A stretch of DNA of 26,332 nucleotides from Gaiellasilicea sp045403015 (GTDB lineage Bacteria; Actinomycetota; Thermoleophilia; Gaiellales; Gaiellaceae). The DNA is taken from the NCBI GenBank assembly GCA_045403015.1, contig JAXIPI010000117.1:1-26332 (forward strand). Reading direction: 5' to 3'. The notes under the pieces were generated by a model. That model did not search any database, had not been told where the DNA came from, and was given only the letters and a program-made list of their open reading frames with translations. Within the stretch, counting starts at the first letter, position 1. Every line of letters starts with the position of its first letter. Below are positions 14,479 through 22,880 of this stretch, piece after piece. The position numbers and the translations under genes were made by a program.

Positions 14479-15975
14479 GTGAGGAGCAAGGCGACGGTCG
14501 ACTACCCGTTCATCTACGAGATCAATACGTGGGTGTGGCTCGACGAACTGAGCCGCCGCGAGGGCGCCGCGATCGACCTCGCAACCGTGCCCGGGGCCGA
14601 GTGGGATGCGGTCGCGGCGCTCGGCTTCGACGTTGTCTGGTTGATGGGCGTCTGGGAGCGCAGCCCGGCGGGGATCGCGATCGCGCTCGGGAACGCAGGC
14701 CTGGTCGAGAGGTTCCGCCGTTCCCTGCCCGACTTCCAGACGAAGGATGTCGTCGGCTCGCCGTACTGCATCCGCGACTACAGGGTCGACGCCCACCTCG
14801 GCGGATCGTCGGGGCTCGCCGCAGCGCGGGCGGCGCTTGCCGAACGCGATCTCGGGTTGATGCTCGACTTCGTGCCGAACCATGTCGCGCCCGACCACCC
14901 GTGGACGGAGGCGCACCCCGAGTACTTCGTGCGTGGGAGTGACGAGGATCTCGCGCGGGATCCGGCCTCGTTCGTCCGCGTCGGCGAGGGCGTGCTCGCG
15001 AACGGCCGCGATCCGTACTTCGCCGCCTGGCCGGACGTCGTGCAGTTGAACGCCTTCTCAGCCGATCTGCGGGCAGCCGTGACCGAAACGGTGGGATCGA
15101 TCGCCGCGCAGTGCGACGGCGTGCGCTGCGACATGGCGATGCTGATGATGAACGACACCTTCGAGCGCACGTGGGGTGAGCGCGGTGGGACGAGACCTGA
15201 CGCCGACTACTGGCCGACCGTGATCGCCGCCGTGAAGAGGGCCTACCCCAGCTTCGTGTTCATGGCCGAGGCCTACTGGGATCTCGAGTGGGCGCTGCAG
15301 GAGCAGGGCTTCGACTACTGCTACGACAAGCGGCTCTACGACCGCCTCGTGCACGACGACGCGGAGGCCGTGCGCGGGCACTTAAACGCCGACCTCGGCT
15401 ACCAGGAGAGGCTCGTCCGCTTCATCGAGAACCACGACGAGCCTCGCGCCGCAGCGACGTTCCCGCGCGAGAAGGCACGTGCCGCCGCCGTGACCACGCT
15501 GGCCCAGACCGGCGCGCGGCTCGTCCACGAGGGCCAGCTCGAGGGACGCACGGTCCAGCTGCCGGTCTTCCTCGCCCGCCGGCCCGACGAGCAGCCCGAT
15601 CTCGACCTGAAGGAGTTCTACGCCCGGCTGCTGGCCGCGCTGCGCGACGGTGTCTTCCGCGACGGTGAGTGGCAGCTCGGCGAGCGGCACGGCTGGGAAG
15701 GAAACGAGACGTGGCAGAACCTGGTCGTCTGGGGCTGGCGCGCCGGCGAGTCCCGCAAGCTCGTGGTCGTGAACCTCGGCGACGTGCCCGCGTCCGGCCA
15801 CGTCTTGCTGCCGTGGGACGATTTCCGCGGACGGGAGTGGCAGCTCGACGACGCCGCGAGCGGCGAGCGCTATGAGCGGAGCGGCGACGACCTCCGCGAC
15901 GGACTGTACGTCGCGCTCGATCCGTGGTCCAGGCATCTCTTCGATGTGACCCCACTCGATTCTCCGGAGGACTGA
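14479..15975 (+). CDS. GH13 alpha-amylase family glycoside hydrolase
   Basis: The protein has 498 residues from GTG 14479, chosen over the far upstream frame start because homology begins at about DYPFIYEINTWVWL. GH13 conserved regions: I DFVPNH (Asp130), II GVRCDMAM with nucleophile Asp218, III MAEAYW with acid/base Glu264, IV FIENHDEP with Asp320. All three catalytic acids are present. After region II nucleophile the usual K-H is replaced by M-L, so the +subsite differs from classical amylases. A C-terminal beta domain follows (about 390-498). No signal peptide is seen, so it acts in the cytoplasm on imported or stored alpha-glucans. It is coupled to the GH63 gene (3-base gap). Confidence 0.92.
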   Translation: MRSKATVDYPFIYEINTWVWLDELSRREGAAIDLATVPGAEWDAVAALGFDVVWLMGVWERSPAGIAIALGNAGLVERFRRSLPDFQTKDVVGSPYCIRDYRVDAHLGGSSGLAAARAALAERDLGLMLDFVPNHVAPDHPWTEAHPEYFVRGSDEDLARDPASFVRVGEGVLANGRDPYFAAWPDVVQLNAFSADLRAAVTETVGSIAAQCDGVRCDMAMLMMNDTFERTWGERGGTRPDADYWPTVIAAVKRAYPSFVFMAEAYWDLEWALQEQGFDYCYDKRLYDRLVHDDAEAVRGHLNADLGYQERLVRFIENHDEPRAAATFPREKARAAAVTTLAQTGARLVHEGQLEGRTVQLPVFLARRPDEQPDLDLKEFYARLLAALRDGVFRDGEWQLGERHGWEGNETWQNLVVWGWRAGESRKLVVVNLGDVPASGHVLLPWDDFRGREWQLDDAASGERYERSGDDLRDGLYVALDPWSRHLFDVTPLDSPED

Positions 15976-15978
15976 CCT

Positions 15979-18660
15979 ATGCCGACATCCAGCCAGCCCG
16001 CGACAGCCGAGCACGCTCGGCTCGCCGAGGCGACCGGTCGCGCCGAGGACGACCTCTTCTCGGCCAACCCGTGGTACGAGTGGGGCCCGTATCTGAGCGA
16101 GCGTGCCTGGGGCACCGTCCGCGAGGACTACTCCGAGAGCGGCAACGCCTGGGATTCGTTCCCGCACGACCACGCGCGCTCCCGCGCCTACCGCTGGAAC
16201 GAGGACGGGATGGCCGGTATCTCGGACATCCGCCACGAGCTCTGCCTCGCGCTCGCGCTCTGGAACGGGGAGGACTCGATCCTGAAGGAGCGGATGTTCG
16301 GCCTCACGGGGCCTCAGGGAAACCACGGCGAGGATGTCAAGGAGTACTGGTGGTATCTCGAGGGCCTGCCGAGCCACGCGCTGCTGCACTGGCGCTACCA
16401 CTACCCGCAGGTCGCCTTTCCCTACGACGAGCTCGTCCACCACGGCCGTGGTCTCAACGATCCCGAGCTCGAGCTGCTCGACACGGGAGCGTTCGCGGAC
16501 GACCGTTACTGGTCGGTCGACGTCACCTACGCGAAGGCTTCGCCGACGGAGATCCTCGCTCGGATCGTGGTCGAAAACCACGCGGCCGAGGAGGCGACGC
16601 TGGAGGTGCTGCCGACGCTCTGGTTCCGCAACACGTGGTCGTGGGGTCACGACGTCGTGCGCCCGCGCATCGAGAGCGACGGCTCGGGGCTTGTGGTCAG
16701 CGACCATGCGCTCGCCGGCTACCGGCTCGACGCATCGCCCGGTCCCGACGGTGCGCTGCCGGAGGCGCTCTTCAGCGAGAACGAGACGAACGCACCTCGC
16801 ATCTTCGGGTCGGAGGCGACGACGCCGTATCCGAAGGACGGCATCAACGACCACGTCGTCTCGGGCGCGGCCACCGTCAATCCGGATGGATTCGGCACCA
16901 AGGCGGCGTTTCGCTACCGGGTGACGGTGCCCGCCGGCGGCAAGTCGGAGCTGCGGCTGCGGCTCCATCGCCCGGATGACGGAGAGACTGCGAACGCCGG
17001 CTGGGCCGGCAGCTCGTTCGACGAGATAGTCGATGCGCGCGAAGCCGACGCCGACGAGTTCTACGGCGCGCTCGCGCCGGCAGGCACGGCGGCGGAGAAG
17101 ATGCCGATCCTGCGCCAGGCGTGCGCCGGCCTCGTCTGGAGCAAGCAGATCTACCCGTACAACGTGCGCCGCTGGCTCGACGGCGACCCCGGCGAGCTAC
17201 CGCCGCCCGAGGCTCGTCAGCACGGCCGCAACAGCGACTGGCGCCACCTCGACGCGTTCGACGTGCTTGCGATGCCGGATCCGTGGGAGTACCCGTGGTT
17301 CGCGGCGTGGGATCTGGGTTTCCACACCATCCCCTGGGCGCATCTCGATCCCGCGTTCGCGAAGTACCAACTCCTCGTGCTGCTCCGCGAATGGTTCCAG
17401 CATCCGAACGGCGCGCTGCCGGCGTACGAGTGGAATTTCGACGACGTCAATCCGCCGGTGCACGTGATGGCTGCGATCCGCGTCTACCGCCTCGACGGCC
17501 TTCACGATCGCGAGTTCCTCGAGCGCATCTTCCAGAAGCTGTTGGTCAACTTCACGTGGTGGCTGAACCGCCAGGACGCCGACGGCAACAACGTCTTCAG
17601 CGGGGGGTTCCTCGGGCTCGACAACATCAGCCCGATCGACCGTTCGAACCTCCCGGAGGGAGTCGCGCTCGAGCAGGCCGACGGTACCGCGTGGATGGCC
17701 TACTACGCCCTCACGATGCTCGTGATCGCGATCGAGCTCGCGGAGGAGAACGACGTCTACCTGGATATGGTGATCAAGTTCCTCGAGCAGTTCGTGCTGA
17801 TCGCGCGCGCTCTCGACCGGCAGGGTCTCTACGACGCCGACGACGGGTTCTTCTACGACCGGCTCGTGTACCCCTCCGGCGACAGCGCGCCGGTGAAGGT
17901 GCAGACCATCTCCGGCCTGATTCCGGTGCTGCCGGCTGTCGGCCTGCCGACGAAGGCCGTCGAGGTCGCCAGCAAGCTGGGCAAGCGCTTCGCCCGCCTG
18001 CGCGAGAGCTGGGCGGAAACCGGCGGAAGCATGGTCGGCCGCGTGCGTGAGATCGGCGACGAACGGACGGCCCTGGTCTCGGTGATCAATCCCGACAATC
18101 TCCGGCTGACGCTGAAGGAGTTCTTCGACGAGGACGCGTTCCTCTCGCCGCACGGGCTCCGCGCGGTTTCGAAGCGCTACGAGGGAAACCCGTACACACT
18201 CGAGGGCGTCCCAGGCGCGACGATCGACTATGAGCCGGCCGAGTCGACGACGAGCATGTTCGGCGGCAACTCGAACTGGCGCGGGCCGATCTGGATGCCG
18301 GTCAACTACCTCGCGATCCGCCAGTTCGTCATCTACCAGCGCTTCTTCGGCGACGACTTCAAGCTCGAGTACCCCACCGGCTCGGGCGAGGAGCACACCT
18401 TCGGGGAGATCGCGCAGAACCTCGCGGACCGGCTTGTCGCGATCTGGCTCCCGGGCCCCGACGGCCGTCGTCCGCTCAACGGTGGGGTCGAGAAGCTCCA
18501 GACTGATCCGGCGTGGAAGGACAACCTGACCTTCAACGAGTACTTCCACGGCGACAACGGGGCCGGCCTCGGCGCCACCCACCAGACAGGATGGACGGCG
18601 CTCGTCGCGGACCTGATTCTCGACCCGCCCGCGTCGGACCAGCTGGGGCCGGTGAGCTAG
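15979..18660 (+). CDS. GH63-type (MGH1-like) glucosidase
   Basis: The protein has 893 residues, typical of bacterial long GH63 glucosidases. The RBS GGAGG (15966-15970) overlaps the end of the GH13 gene. An N-terminal beta-sandwich (about 25-330, with NPWYEWGPYLSERAWGTVREDY) is followed by an (alpha/alpha)6 barrel. Motifs include AAWDLGFHT with Asp445 as likely general acid, SNWRGPIWMPVNYL at about 762-775, and FNEYFHGDNGAGLGATHQTGW with Glu854 as likely base, by analogy with GH63 YgjK. It removes glucose (or a related sugar) from alpha-linked oligosaccharides. It has no signal peptide. Together with GH13 it suggests intracellular breakdown of alpha-glucan, trehalose-like or glucosyl-solute substrates. 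Confidence 0.9.
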   Translation: MPTSSQPATAEHARLAEATGRAEDDLFSANPWYEWGPYLSERAWGTVREDYSESGNAWDSFPHDHARSRAYRWNEDGMAGISDIRHELCLALALWNGEDSILKERMFGLTGPQGNHGEDVKEYWWYLEGLPSHALLHWRYHYPQVAFPYDELVHHGRGLNDPELELLDTGAFADDRYWSVDVTYAKASPTEILARIVVENHAAEEATLEVLPTLWFRNTWSWGHDVVRPRIESDGSGLVVSDHALAGYRLDASPGPDGALPEALFSENETNAPRIFGSEATTPYPKDGINDHVVSGAATVNPDGFGTKAAFRYRVTVPAGGKSELRLRLHRPDDGETANAGWAGSSFDEIVDAREADADEFYGALAPAGTAAEKMPILRQACAGLVWSKQIYPYNVRRWLDGDPGELPPPEARQHGRNSDWRHLDAFDVLAMPDPWEYPWFAAWDLGFHTIPWAHLDPAFAKYQLLVLLREWFQHPNGALPAYEWNFDDVNPPVHVMAAIRVYRLDGLHDREFLERIFQKLLVNFTWWLNRQDADGNNVFSGGFLGLDNISPIDRSNLPEGVALEQADGTAWMAYYALTMLVIAIELAEENDVYLDMVIKFLEQFVLIARALDRQGLYDADDGFFYDRLVYPSGDSAPVKVQTISGLIPVLPAVGLPTKAVEVASKLGKRFARLRESWAETGGSMVGRVREIGDERTALVSVINPDNLRLTLKEFFDEDAFLSPHGLRAVSKRYEGNPYTLEGVPGATIDYEPAESTTSMFGGNSNWRGPIWMPVNYLAIRQFVIYQRFFGDDFKLEYPTGSGEEHTFGEIAQNLADRLVAIWLPGPDGRRPLNGGVEKLQTDPAWKDNLTFNEYFHGDNGAGLGATHQTGWTALVADLILDPPASDQLGPVS

Positions 18661-18662
18661 AG

Positions 18663-19085
18663 CTAGAGCCGTGCGTGTCTAGCTTCGCCGGCCGACTCGG
18701 CAGGCGGCTGCATCTGCTCCAGCCACTCCACGGCTTCCGGCAGCGAGTAGAAGATGCTGACGTTGAGCTGTGGCTGGTTGGCGCGCATCTCGCCCATCCG
18801 GACGAACCCGAACGTGAGCTGGTCGGGAACGACCACGGCAATCGAGCTCGGCCCGATCCGTTCCGCGATCGTCGCCACGAATTCTCCGATCGCGCGAACG
18901 TCCTTCGCCGTGAGCACGCTTGCGTCGAGCCGCGTGTGGTCGATCAGAATCGGCATCCCCGCTCGAAAGCGCGGGTGGTCGACAAGCGCCTGGCTCAGCT
19001 TGAGGAAGTCCTCGACGCGTGCGACCCCGGAAGTGGTGAGGATCGCCGCTTCCGGCGTCAACCCGAAATTGACCTGGAATTCCAC
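18663..19085 (-). CDS. STAS/SpoIIAA-like small protein
   Basis: The protein has 140 residues from GTG 19085, the first plausible start in frame; no RBS is seen and the start is uncertain. The layout is alternating strands and helices: EAAILTTSGVARVEDFLKL, MPILIDHTRLDASVLTAKDVRAIGEFV, SSIAVVVPDQLTFGFVRMGEM, NVSIFYSLPEAVEWLEQM. This resembles STAS/SEC14-type (SpoIIAA-like) domains, in which the Asp49-His50 strand end is a conserved turn. A role in anti-sigma or lipid-binding regulation is possible but not shown. It lies 62 bases after the hydantoinase gene on the same strand and stops 2 bases from the convergent GH63 gene. Confidence 0.7.
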   Translation of the reverse strand: MEFQVNFGLTPEAAILTTSGVARVEDFLKLSQALVDHPRFRAGMPILIDHTRLDASVLTAKDVRAIGEFVATIAERIGPSSIAVVVPDQLTFGFVRMGEMRANQPQLNVSIFYSLPEAVEWLEQMQPPAESAGEARHARL

Positions 19086-19147
19086 GCGAAACGTCCATGA
19101 TGACAGGAGTCTGGGTGAATGCGGTAACGCGCCCAGGAAATCGAGCT

Positions 19148-20593
19148 TCAAAAGAGCGGGCGGGTGAGCACCTCGGGGTCGAGCTTGCGGGGGATGAACC
19201 GTCCGAAGCCCGGTTGGGCGTTTAGCCTGCCGTCCTCGACGACGACACTGCCGCGCAGGATCGTCGTCGCGGGCCAGCCCTTCACCTCCCAGGCTTCCCA
19301 GGGGCTGTAGTCGCCGTCGTGATGGAGGTCGTCGATCGTGATCGTGCGCTCGACATCCGGATCCCAGAGCACGAGATCGGCGTCGCTGCCCGGGGCGATC
19401 ACGCCCTTGCGCGGGTAGAGCCCGGTCACGCGCGCCGGGTTGGTGGCGAAGATCTCGACAAAGCGCCGCAGCGAGAAACCGCGCTTGCCGACTCCCTCGG
19501 AGAACCCGATCATGCCGCGGGTCTCGATGCCGACATGACCGCCGGGAGTCGACTCGATGTCCGTGCCGGCCATCTTGATCGCATACGAGGTCGTGTACTC
19601 GTCGGTCGCCAGCGTCGACAGGCGGCCGTCGGCGAGCCCGCGCCAGAGAGCGTCGCAGTCGTCGCGCGGCCTGAGACCCATGCCGATGTGGTACTTGGCG
19701 CCATCGGGCTTCTCGTAGTCGTCGAGCGCGAAGCAGAGGCAGTTGTGGAGCACCTCGCCGTAGACCGGCTGTCCTGCCGCGCGCCGCGCCGCAATCGTGT
19801 CCAGCGCTTCCTCCCCGCAGACGTGGGCGAAGTAGACGGCGGCGCCGGCGTCCTCGGCCAGAGCGGCGATCGTGCGCACTGCCAGCTCCTCGCCCCGGTT
19901 CGTGTGCACGAGGTGCGCGTTGCCGAGCTGCGTCCGTCCATCCCGCCGGAGCTTTGCCTCCATGTACTTGATCAGGTCGTCGTCCTCCGCGTGCACCATC
20001 GCCATCGCGCCGAGCCGAGCACACTCCTCGAGCAGCGTTCGCGCCGAGCCGTTGTCGAGCCGGATCCCGGACTGGGTGGTCGTGAGGTCGGTGGTGAAGA
20101 ACTTGAAGGTCGCGGTGCCGTCCGCGACCGCATCCGCGATCGAGGCCATCGTCGCGTCCGACGGGGTGCCGGTGAACACGGGGTGGAACGCGAAGTCTGC
20201 GTAGGACCGCGGGTCGAAGATCCGTCGGCGGTGCTCGACGGCGATGTTCGCGTCGAACTCTTGCCGTTCCACGTGCACGTCCATGAACGCGAACGAGACG
20301 ACCGTCGTCGTGCCTCCATGGAGCGCGGCGCGCGTCGCGCCCTCCGGCGGCTGCAGCCACTCCTCCCGTCCCTGCGACCAGCCCTTGTGCATCGGCTCGT
20401 GAATGTGCGCGTGCGGCTCGACGCCACCCGGGAAGACGAGCTTGCCGCTCGCATCGATCACTCGGCCGGCGTCAGCCTCCACCGCCCCCGGTGGAGCGAC
20501 GTACGCGATCGTCTCGCCGCTGACCCCGATCTCGAGCTCGCCTTCCTCGAAGGGCGTGACGACGTGGCCGCCGGTGATGAGCAGGTCGATCAC
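19148..20593 (-). CDS. Dihydropyrimidinase/hydantoinase-type amidohydrolase
   Basis: The protein has 481 residues from GTG 20593, whose GTGA overlaps the stop of the LLM gene; the longer open frame upstream is the shadow of that gene. The two-metal site of cyclic amidohydrolases is complete: HAH (His61, His63), carboxylatable Lys164 in TFKFFTT, His201 (VHAED), His257 (AHVCG) and Asp331. The spacing matches D-hydantoinases. The residue after Asp331 is Glu (TDEYT) where many relatives have His, so substrate choice may differ. It would open a cyclic amide such as a dihydropyrimidine, hydantoin or related imide. It is cytoplasmic and translationally coupled to an LLM oxidoreductase and AroE-like gene. 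Confidence 0.93.
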   Translation of the reverse strand: MIDLLITGGHVVTPFEEGELEIGVSGETIAYVAPPGAVEADAGRVIDASGKLVFPGGVEPHAHIHEPMHKGWSQGREEWLQPPEGATRAALHGGTTTVVSFAFMDVHVERQEFDANIAVEHRRRIFDPRSYADFAFHPVFTGTPSDATMASIADAVADGTATFKFFTTDLTTTQSGIRLDNGSARTLLEECARLGAMAMVHAEDDDLIKYMEAKLRRDGRTQLGNAHLVHTNRGEELAVRTIAALAEDAGAAVYFAHVCGEEALDTIAARRAAGQPVYGEVLHNCLCFALDDYEKPDGAKYHIGMGLRPRDDCDALWRGLADGRLSTLATDEYTTSYAIKMAGTDIESTPGGHVGIETRGMIGFSEGVGKRGFSLRRFVEIFATNPARVTGLYPRKGVIAPGSDADLVLWDPDVERTITIDDLHHDGDYSPWEAWEVKGWPATTILRGSVVVEDGRLNAQPGFGRFIPRKLDPEVLTRPLF

Positions 20594-21633
20594 GCGCTTC
20601 GCTCCGCCGCGAATCTCGGCAGCACCAACCGCGCCCAGTTGCTGATCCGGCGCTCGTGCTCGGGCTGATCCGCGTCGATCGCACCGTCGAAATTGCGCGC
20701 TCCCGCCTTCATCGCCGCCCGCAGCTGCGCTTCGACCTCGTCGGGAGCGCCGGCGAACATGAACCGCTCGCGCAGGTAGGGGCCGACGCCGAGCCGGTCG
20801 GCCAGCTCGACGTACTCGGCCTTCTGTTCTTCGCTCGGATGGCCGTGGCTCTTGAGGTCGTAGGCCTTGCCGATTTCGAGCAAAGGCGCCTTGAACTCCT
20901 CGGGAAGGAACTTGTGCTCGACGCCCGAGTCTGCGAAGTGCAGGGCGAACGCCGTCGCCGACCAGGCCCCGTCCGCCTTCGCCTTGCCCGGCTCCTCGTC
21001 GGCCCACCAGAACGACGTGAACCACACCTCGAGGTCCTCGGCTGAGCGGCCGCCCTCGCGGGCGCCTGCGTCGAGGAGCTCGAGCGACGAGGCGACGACG
21101 TCGGGTGAGATCCCGAGGCCGATCACGACGCCGTCGGCGATCCGCCCTGCGAGCCGGAGCGAGCGGGAGGCATGCGCACCCATGATGATCGGGATGCGGC
21201 GCGGACCCGCCCAGGGCAGCGTCAGCGCGTGACCCTGCCATTCGGCGCTTCCGGTCTCGAGCAGACCGCGCACGGCAAGGACGTAGGCCTCCAGCTCGGC
21301 GAGCTTCGCGGTGCCCATGCCGAGATGCCAGACACCGGTGCCACCCGCGCCGATGCCGATGTAGACGCGGCCGGGAGCGAGGTCCTCGACGGTCGCCGCG
21401 CAGGCCGCGGTCACCAACGGGTGGCGCGAAAGAGGGTTCGTGACCCACGTTCCGAGCCGGATCCGGTCGGTGTCGCGGGCGACGGAGGCGAGCGTCGTCC
21501 AGGGCTCGCGGAAGAGCGCCGGCGAATCCCAGACGCCGAAGCGGTCGTAGCCGAGGCCCTCGGCGCGTCGCATCTCCTCGCCGACGCCGAGCGGCGCTCC
21601 TGGGGTGACGCTGAATCCGAAGCCGACGCTCAC
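20590..21633 (-). CDS. LLM-class flavin/F420-dependent oxidoreductase
   Basis: The protein has 347 residues from GTG 21633, set by a GTGA overlap with the AroE-like gene. Luciferase-like TIM-barrel features include GFGFSVTPGAP at the first strand, AEGLGYDRFGVWDSP, ARDTDRIRLGTWVTNP with HPLVTAACAATVEDLAPGRVYIGIGAGG (the conserved TLD-L-S-GR-GIG-G region), and IPIIMGAHASRSLRLAGRIADGVVIG. Most actinobacterial members use F420, some FMN; sequence alone does not decide. The middle insert (WFTSFWWADEEPGKAKADG) is unusual. It probably reduces or oxidises the same compound handled by the coupled amidohydrolase. Confidence 0.92.
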   Translation of the reverse strand: MSVGFGFSVTPGAPLGVGEEMRRAEGLGYDRFGVWDSPALFREPWTTLASVARDTDRIRLGTWVTNPLSRHPLVTAACAATVEDLAPGRVYIGIGAGGTGVWHLGMGTAKLAELEAYVLAVRGLLETGSAEWQGHALTLPWAGPRRIPIIMGAHASRSLRLAGRIADGVVIGLGISPDVVASSLELLDAGAREGGRSAEDLEVWFTSFWWADEEPGKAKADGAWSATAFALHFADSGVEHKFLPEEFKAPLLEIGKAYDLKSHGHPSEEQKAEYVELADRLGVGPYLRERFMFAGAPDEVEAQLRAAMKAGARNFDGAIDADQPEHERRISNWARLVLPRFAAERSA

Positions 21634-22460
21634 CGCGCCACTTCTCGAATCAGCGCGTCGCGCATCACGTCGGCGTCCGGTTCGAAGCCGGTCCACCAGC
21701 GGAAGCCGAACACGGCCTGCTCGACCAGCATCCCGAGCCCGTCGAGCGTCTGGCGGCCGGCGGCTTCGGCATCGCGCAAGAACGCAGTGCGCGGCGGTGC
21801 GATCACGACATCGGCCGCGATTCCGGCGCCCTCCGGCCAGACGAGCGGCAAGCGCGCCTCCGCGTCATCCATCCCGACCGTGGTCGCCTGGACGACGATC
21901 TCCGCGTCCGCGGGCACCGTCCAGGGATCCGTCAGCTCCACCGCCTCGCATGAGGAGCCGACCGCCGCGGCAATCTCCTCGGCCGTCGCGAGCGTGCGGT
22001 TCGCGACCCTGATCCGCGCAGCACCCGCGAGCGACAGCTCCGCGACGATGGCCCGCGCGGCGCCGCCCGCGCCGATCACGACCGCCGCTTTCCCCTTCGG
22101 GTCGGCGACGCTCCGGAGCGAGGCGAGAAAGCCCTTGCCGTCGGTGTTGTCGCCGACGAGCGCGTCACCGTCCCGCTTGATGCAGTTGACGGCTCCGGCC
22201 AGGCGCGCTGCCTCGGTGAGCCGGTCGAGCATCGTCACGACGGCGACCTTGTGCGGCACCGTGATGTTCGCGCCCCGGATTCCCAGGGCTCGCAGCCCTA
22301 GCACCGCGTCCGCGAGCGCTGCCTCTTCGACCTCGAGCGTAACGTAGCGAGCATCGACGCCCGCGTCGGCGAACGCCGCTTCGATCATCTCCTGCGTCGG
22401 ATTACCCGCCACAGGCTTGCCGAGGCACACGTAGAGAGAGGTGGCGGCCGCCGGAGACAC
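21630..22460 (-). CDS. Shikimate dehydrogenase (AroE)-family protein
   Basis: The protein has 276 residues from GTG 22460; a TAGCAT box lies 10 bases upstream and there is no RBS, so the start is tentative. The catalytic NITVPHK (Lys71) and GDNTDGKG (Asp107) motifs and the NADP loop VIGAGGAARA (128-137) are present. The shikimate-binding N-terminus is altered: GKPVAGNPTQEM replaces GxPIxHSxSPxM, so both substrate-binding Ser are gone. The substrate is therefore likely not plain shikimate. It is the first gene of a GTGA-coupled operon with an LLM oxidoreductase and hydantoinase, which points to a catabolic or modifying role. No other aro genes are present. Confidence 0.88.
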   Translation of the reverse strand: MSPAAATSLYVCLGKPVAGNPTQEMIEAAFADAGVDARYVTLEVEEAALADAVLGLRALGIRGANITVPHKVAVVTMLDRLTEAARLAGAVNCIKRDGDALVGDNTDGKGFLASLRSVADPKGKAAVVIGAGGAARAIVAELSLAGAARIRVANRTLATAEEIAAAVGSSCEAVELTDPWTVPADAEIVVQATTVGMDDAEARLPLVWPEGAGIAADVVIAPPRTAFLRDAEAAGRQTLDGLGMLVEQAVFGFRWWTGFEPDADVMRDALIREVAR

Positions 22461-22461
22461 G

Positions 22462-22478
22462 AGTAGCGCGATGCTACT
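22462..22478. promoter_or_regulatory. Inverted repeat at the AroE-operon promoter
   Basis: AGTAGC (22462-22467), gcgat, GCTACT (22473-22478): a perfect 6-bp inverted repeat that overlaps the minus-strand -10-like TAGCAT (22476-22471). It is a candidate operator for the divergent pair at 22460 and 22542. Confidence 0.4.
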
Positions 22479-22541
22479 GCTGCCGCACTTGGGGAACCTG
22501 CGAAGATTGCCCGGCCAGCCGTGCCAGGGGAGGGGAGTCGT

Positions 22542-22880
22542 TTGTACGTCAGTCTCACAACCGCCAAGACCACGGGTCAGCCGAGCGAGAACGCAGTGAT
22601 CGTGGCTGAAGAGATGGTGCGCTGGCTGCGCGACATCGAGGGGTTCGACGGGTTTCTGATGCTCACGAAAGAAGGCACGGCAATCGGGCTCTCTTTCTGG
22701 GAGAGCCCCGAGGTGGCCGCGCGACATCGGGTTGCTCGCATGCAGTTCATCGAGCGCATGACGTCGATCGCCGGAGTGGAGCTGGAGGGGACGGTCGACT
22801 TCGAGGTCGCCTTCGCCGCCCTCGGGCCGCGGCTCGCCAACTTCGCGGCGCCCACAATCGAGGAAGGGGAGACGACATGA
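22542..22880 (+). CDS. Small ABM-like (dimeric alpha/beta-barrel) protein
   Basis: The protein has 112 residues from TTG 22542, chosen because AGGGGAG (22531-22537) is well placed; GTG 22521 is the alternative. The pattern strand-helix-strand is that of antibiotic-biosynthesis monooxygenase-like domains: YVSLTTAK, ENAVIVAEEMVRWLRDIEGFDGFLMLTKEGTAIGLSFWESPEVAARH, then VELEGTVDFEVAF. There is no signal peptide or metal motif. Its stop overlaps the ATG of the secreted protease (ATGA), so the two are co-translated, an unexpected pairing. It is divergent from the AroE-type operon. Confidence 0.75.
   Translation: MYVSLTTAKTTGQPSENAVIVAEEMVRWLRDIEGFDGFLMLTKEGTAIGLSFWESPEVAARHRVARMQFIERMTSIAGVELEGTVDFEVAFAALGPRLANFAAPTIEEGETT

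Noticed and set aside
20594..21448. Hydantoinase frame extended to 766 residues, suggesting a fusion protein.
   Set aside because: The extension is the shadow of the LLM gene; the GTGA overlap gives the natural start at 20593.
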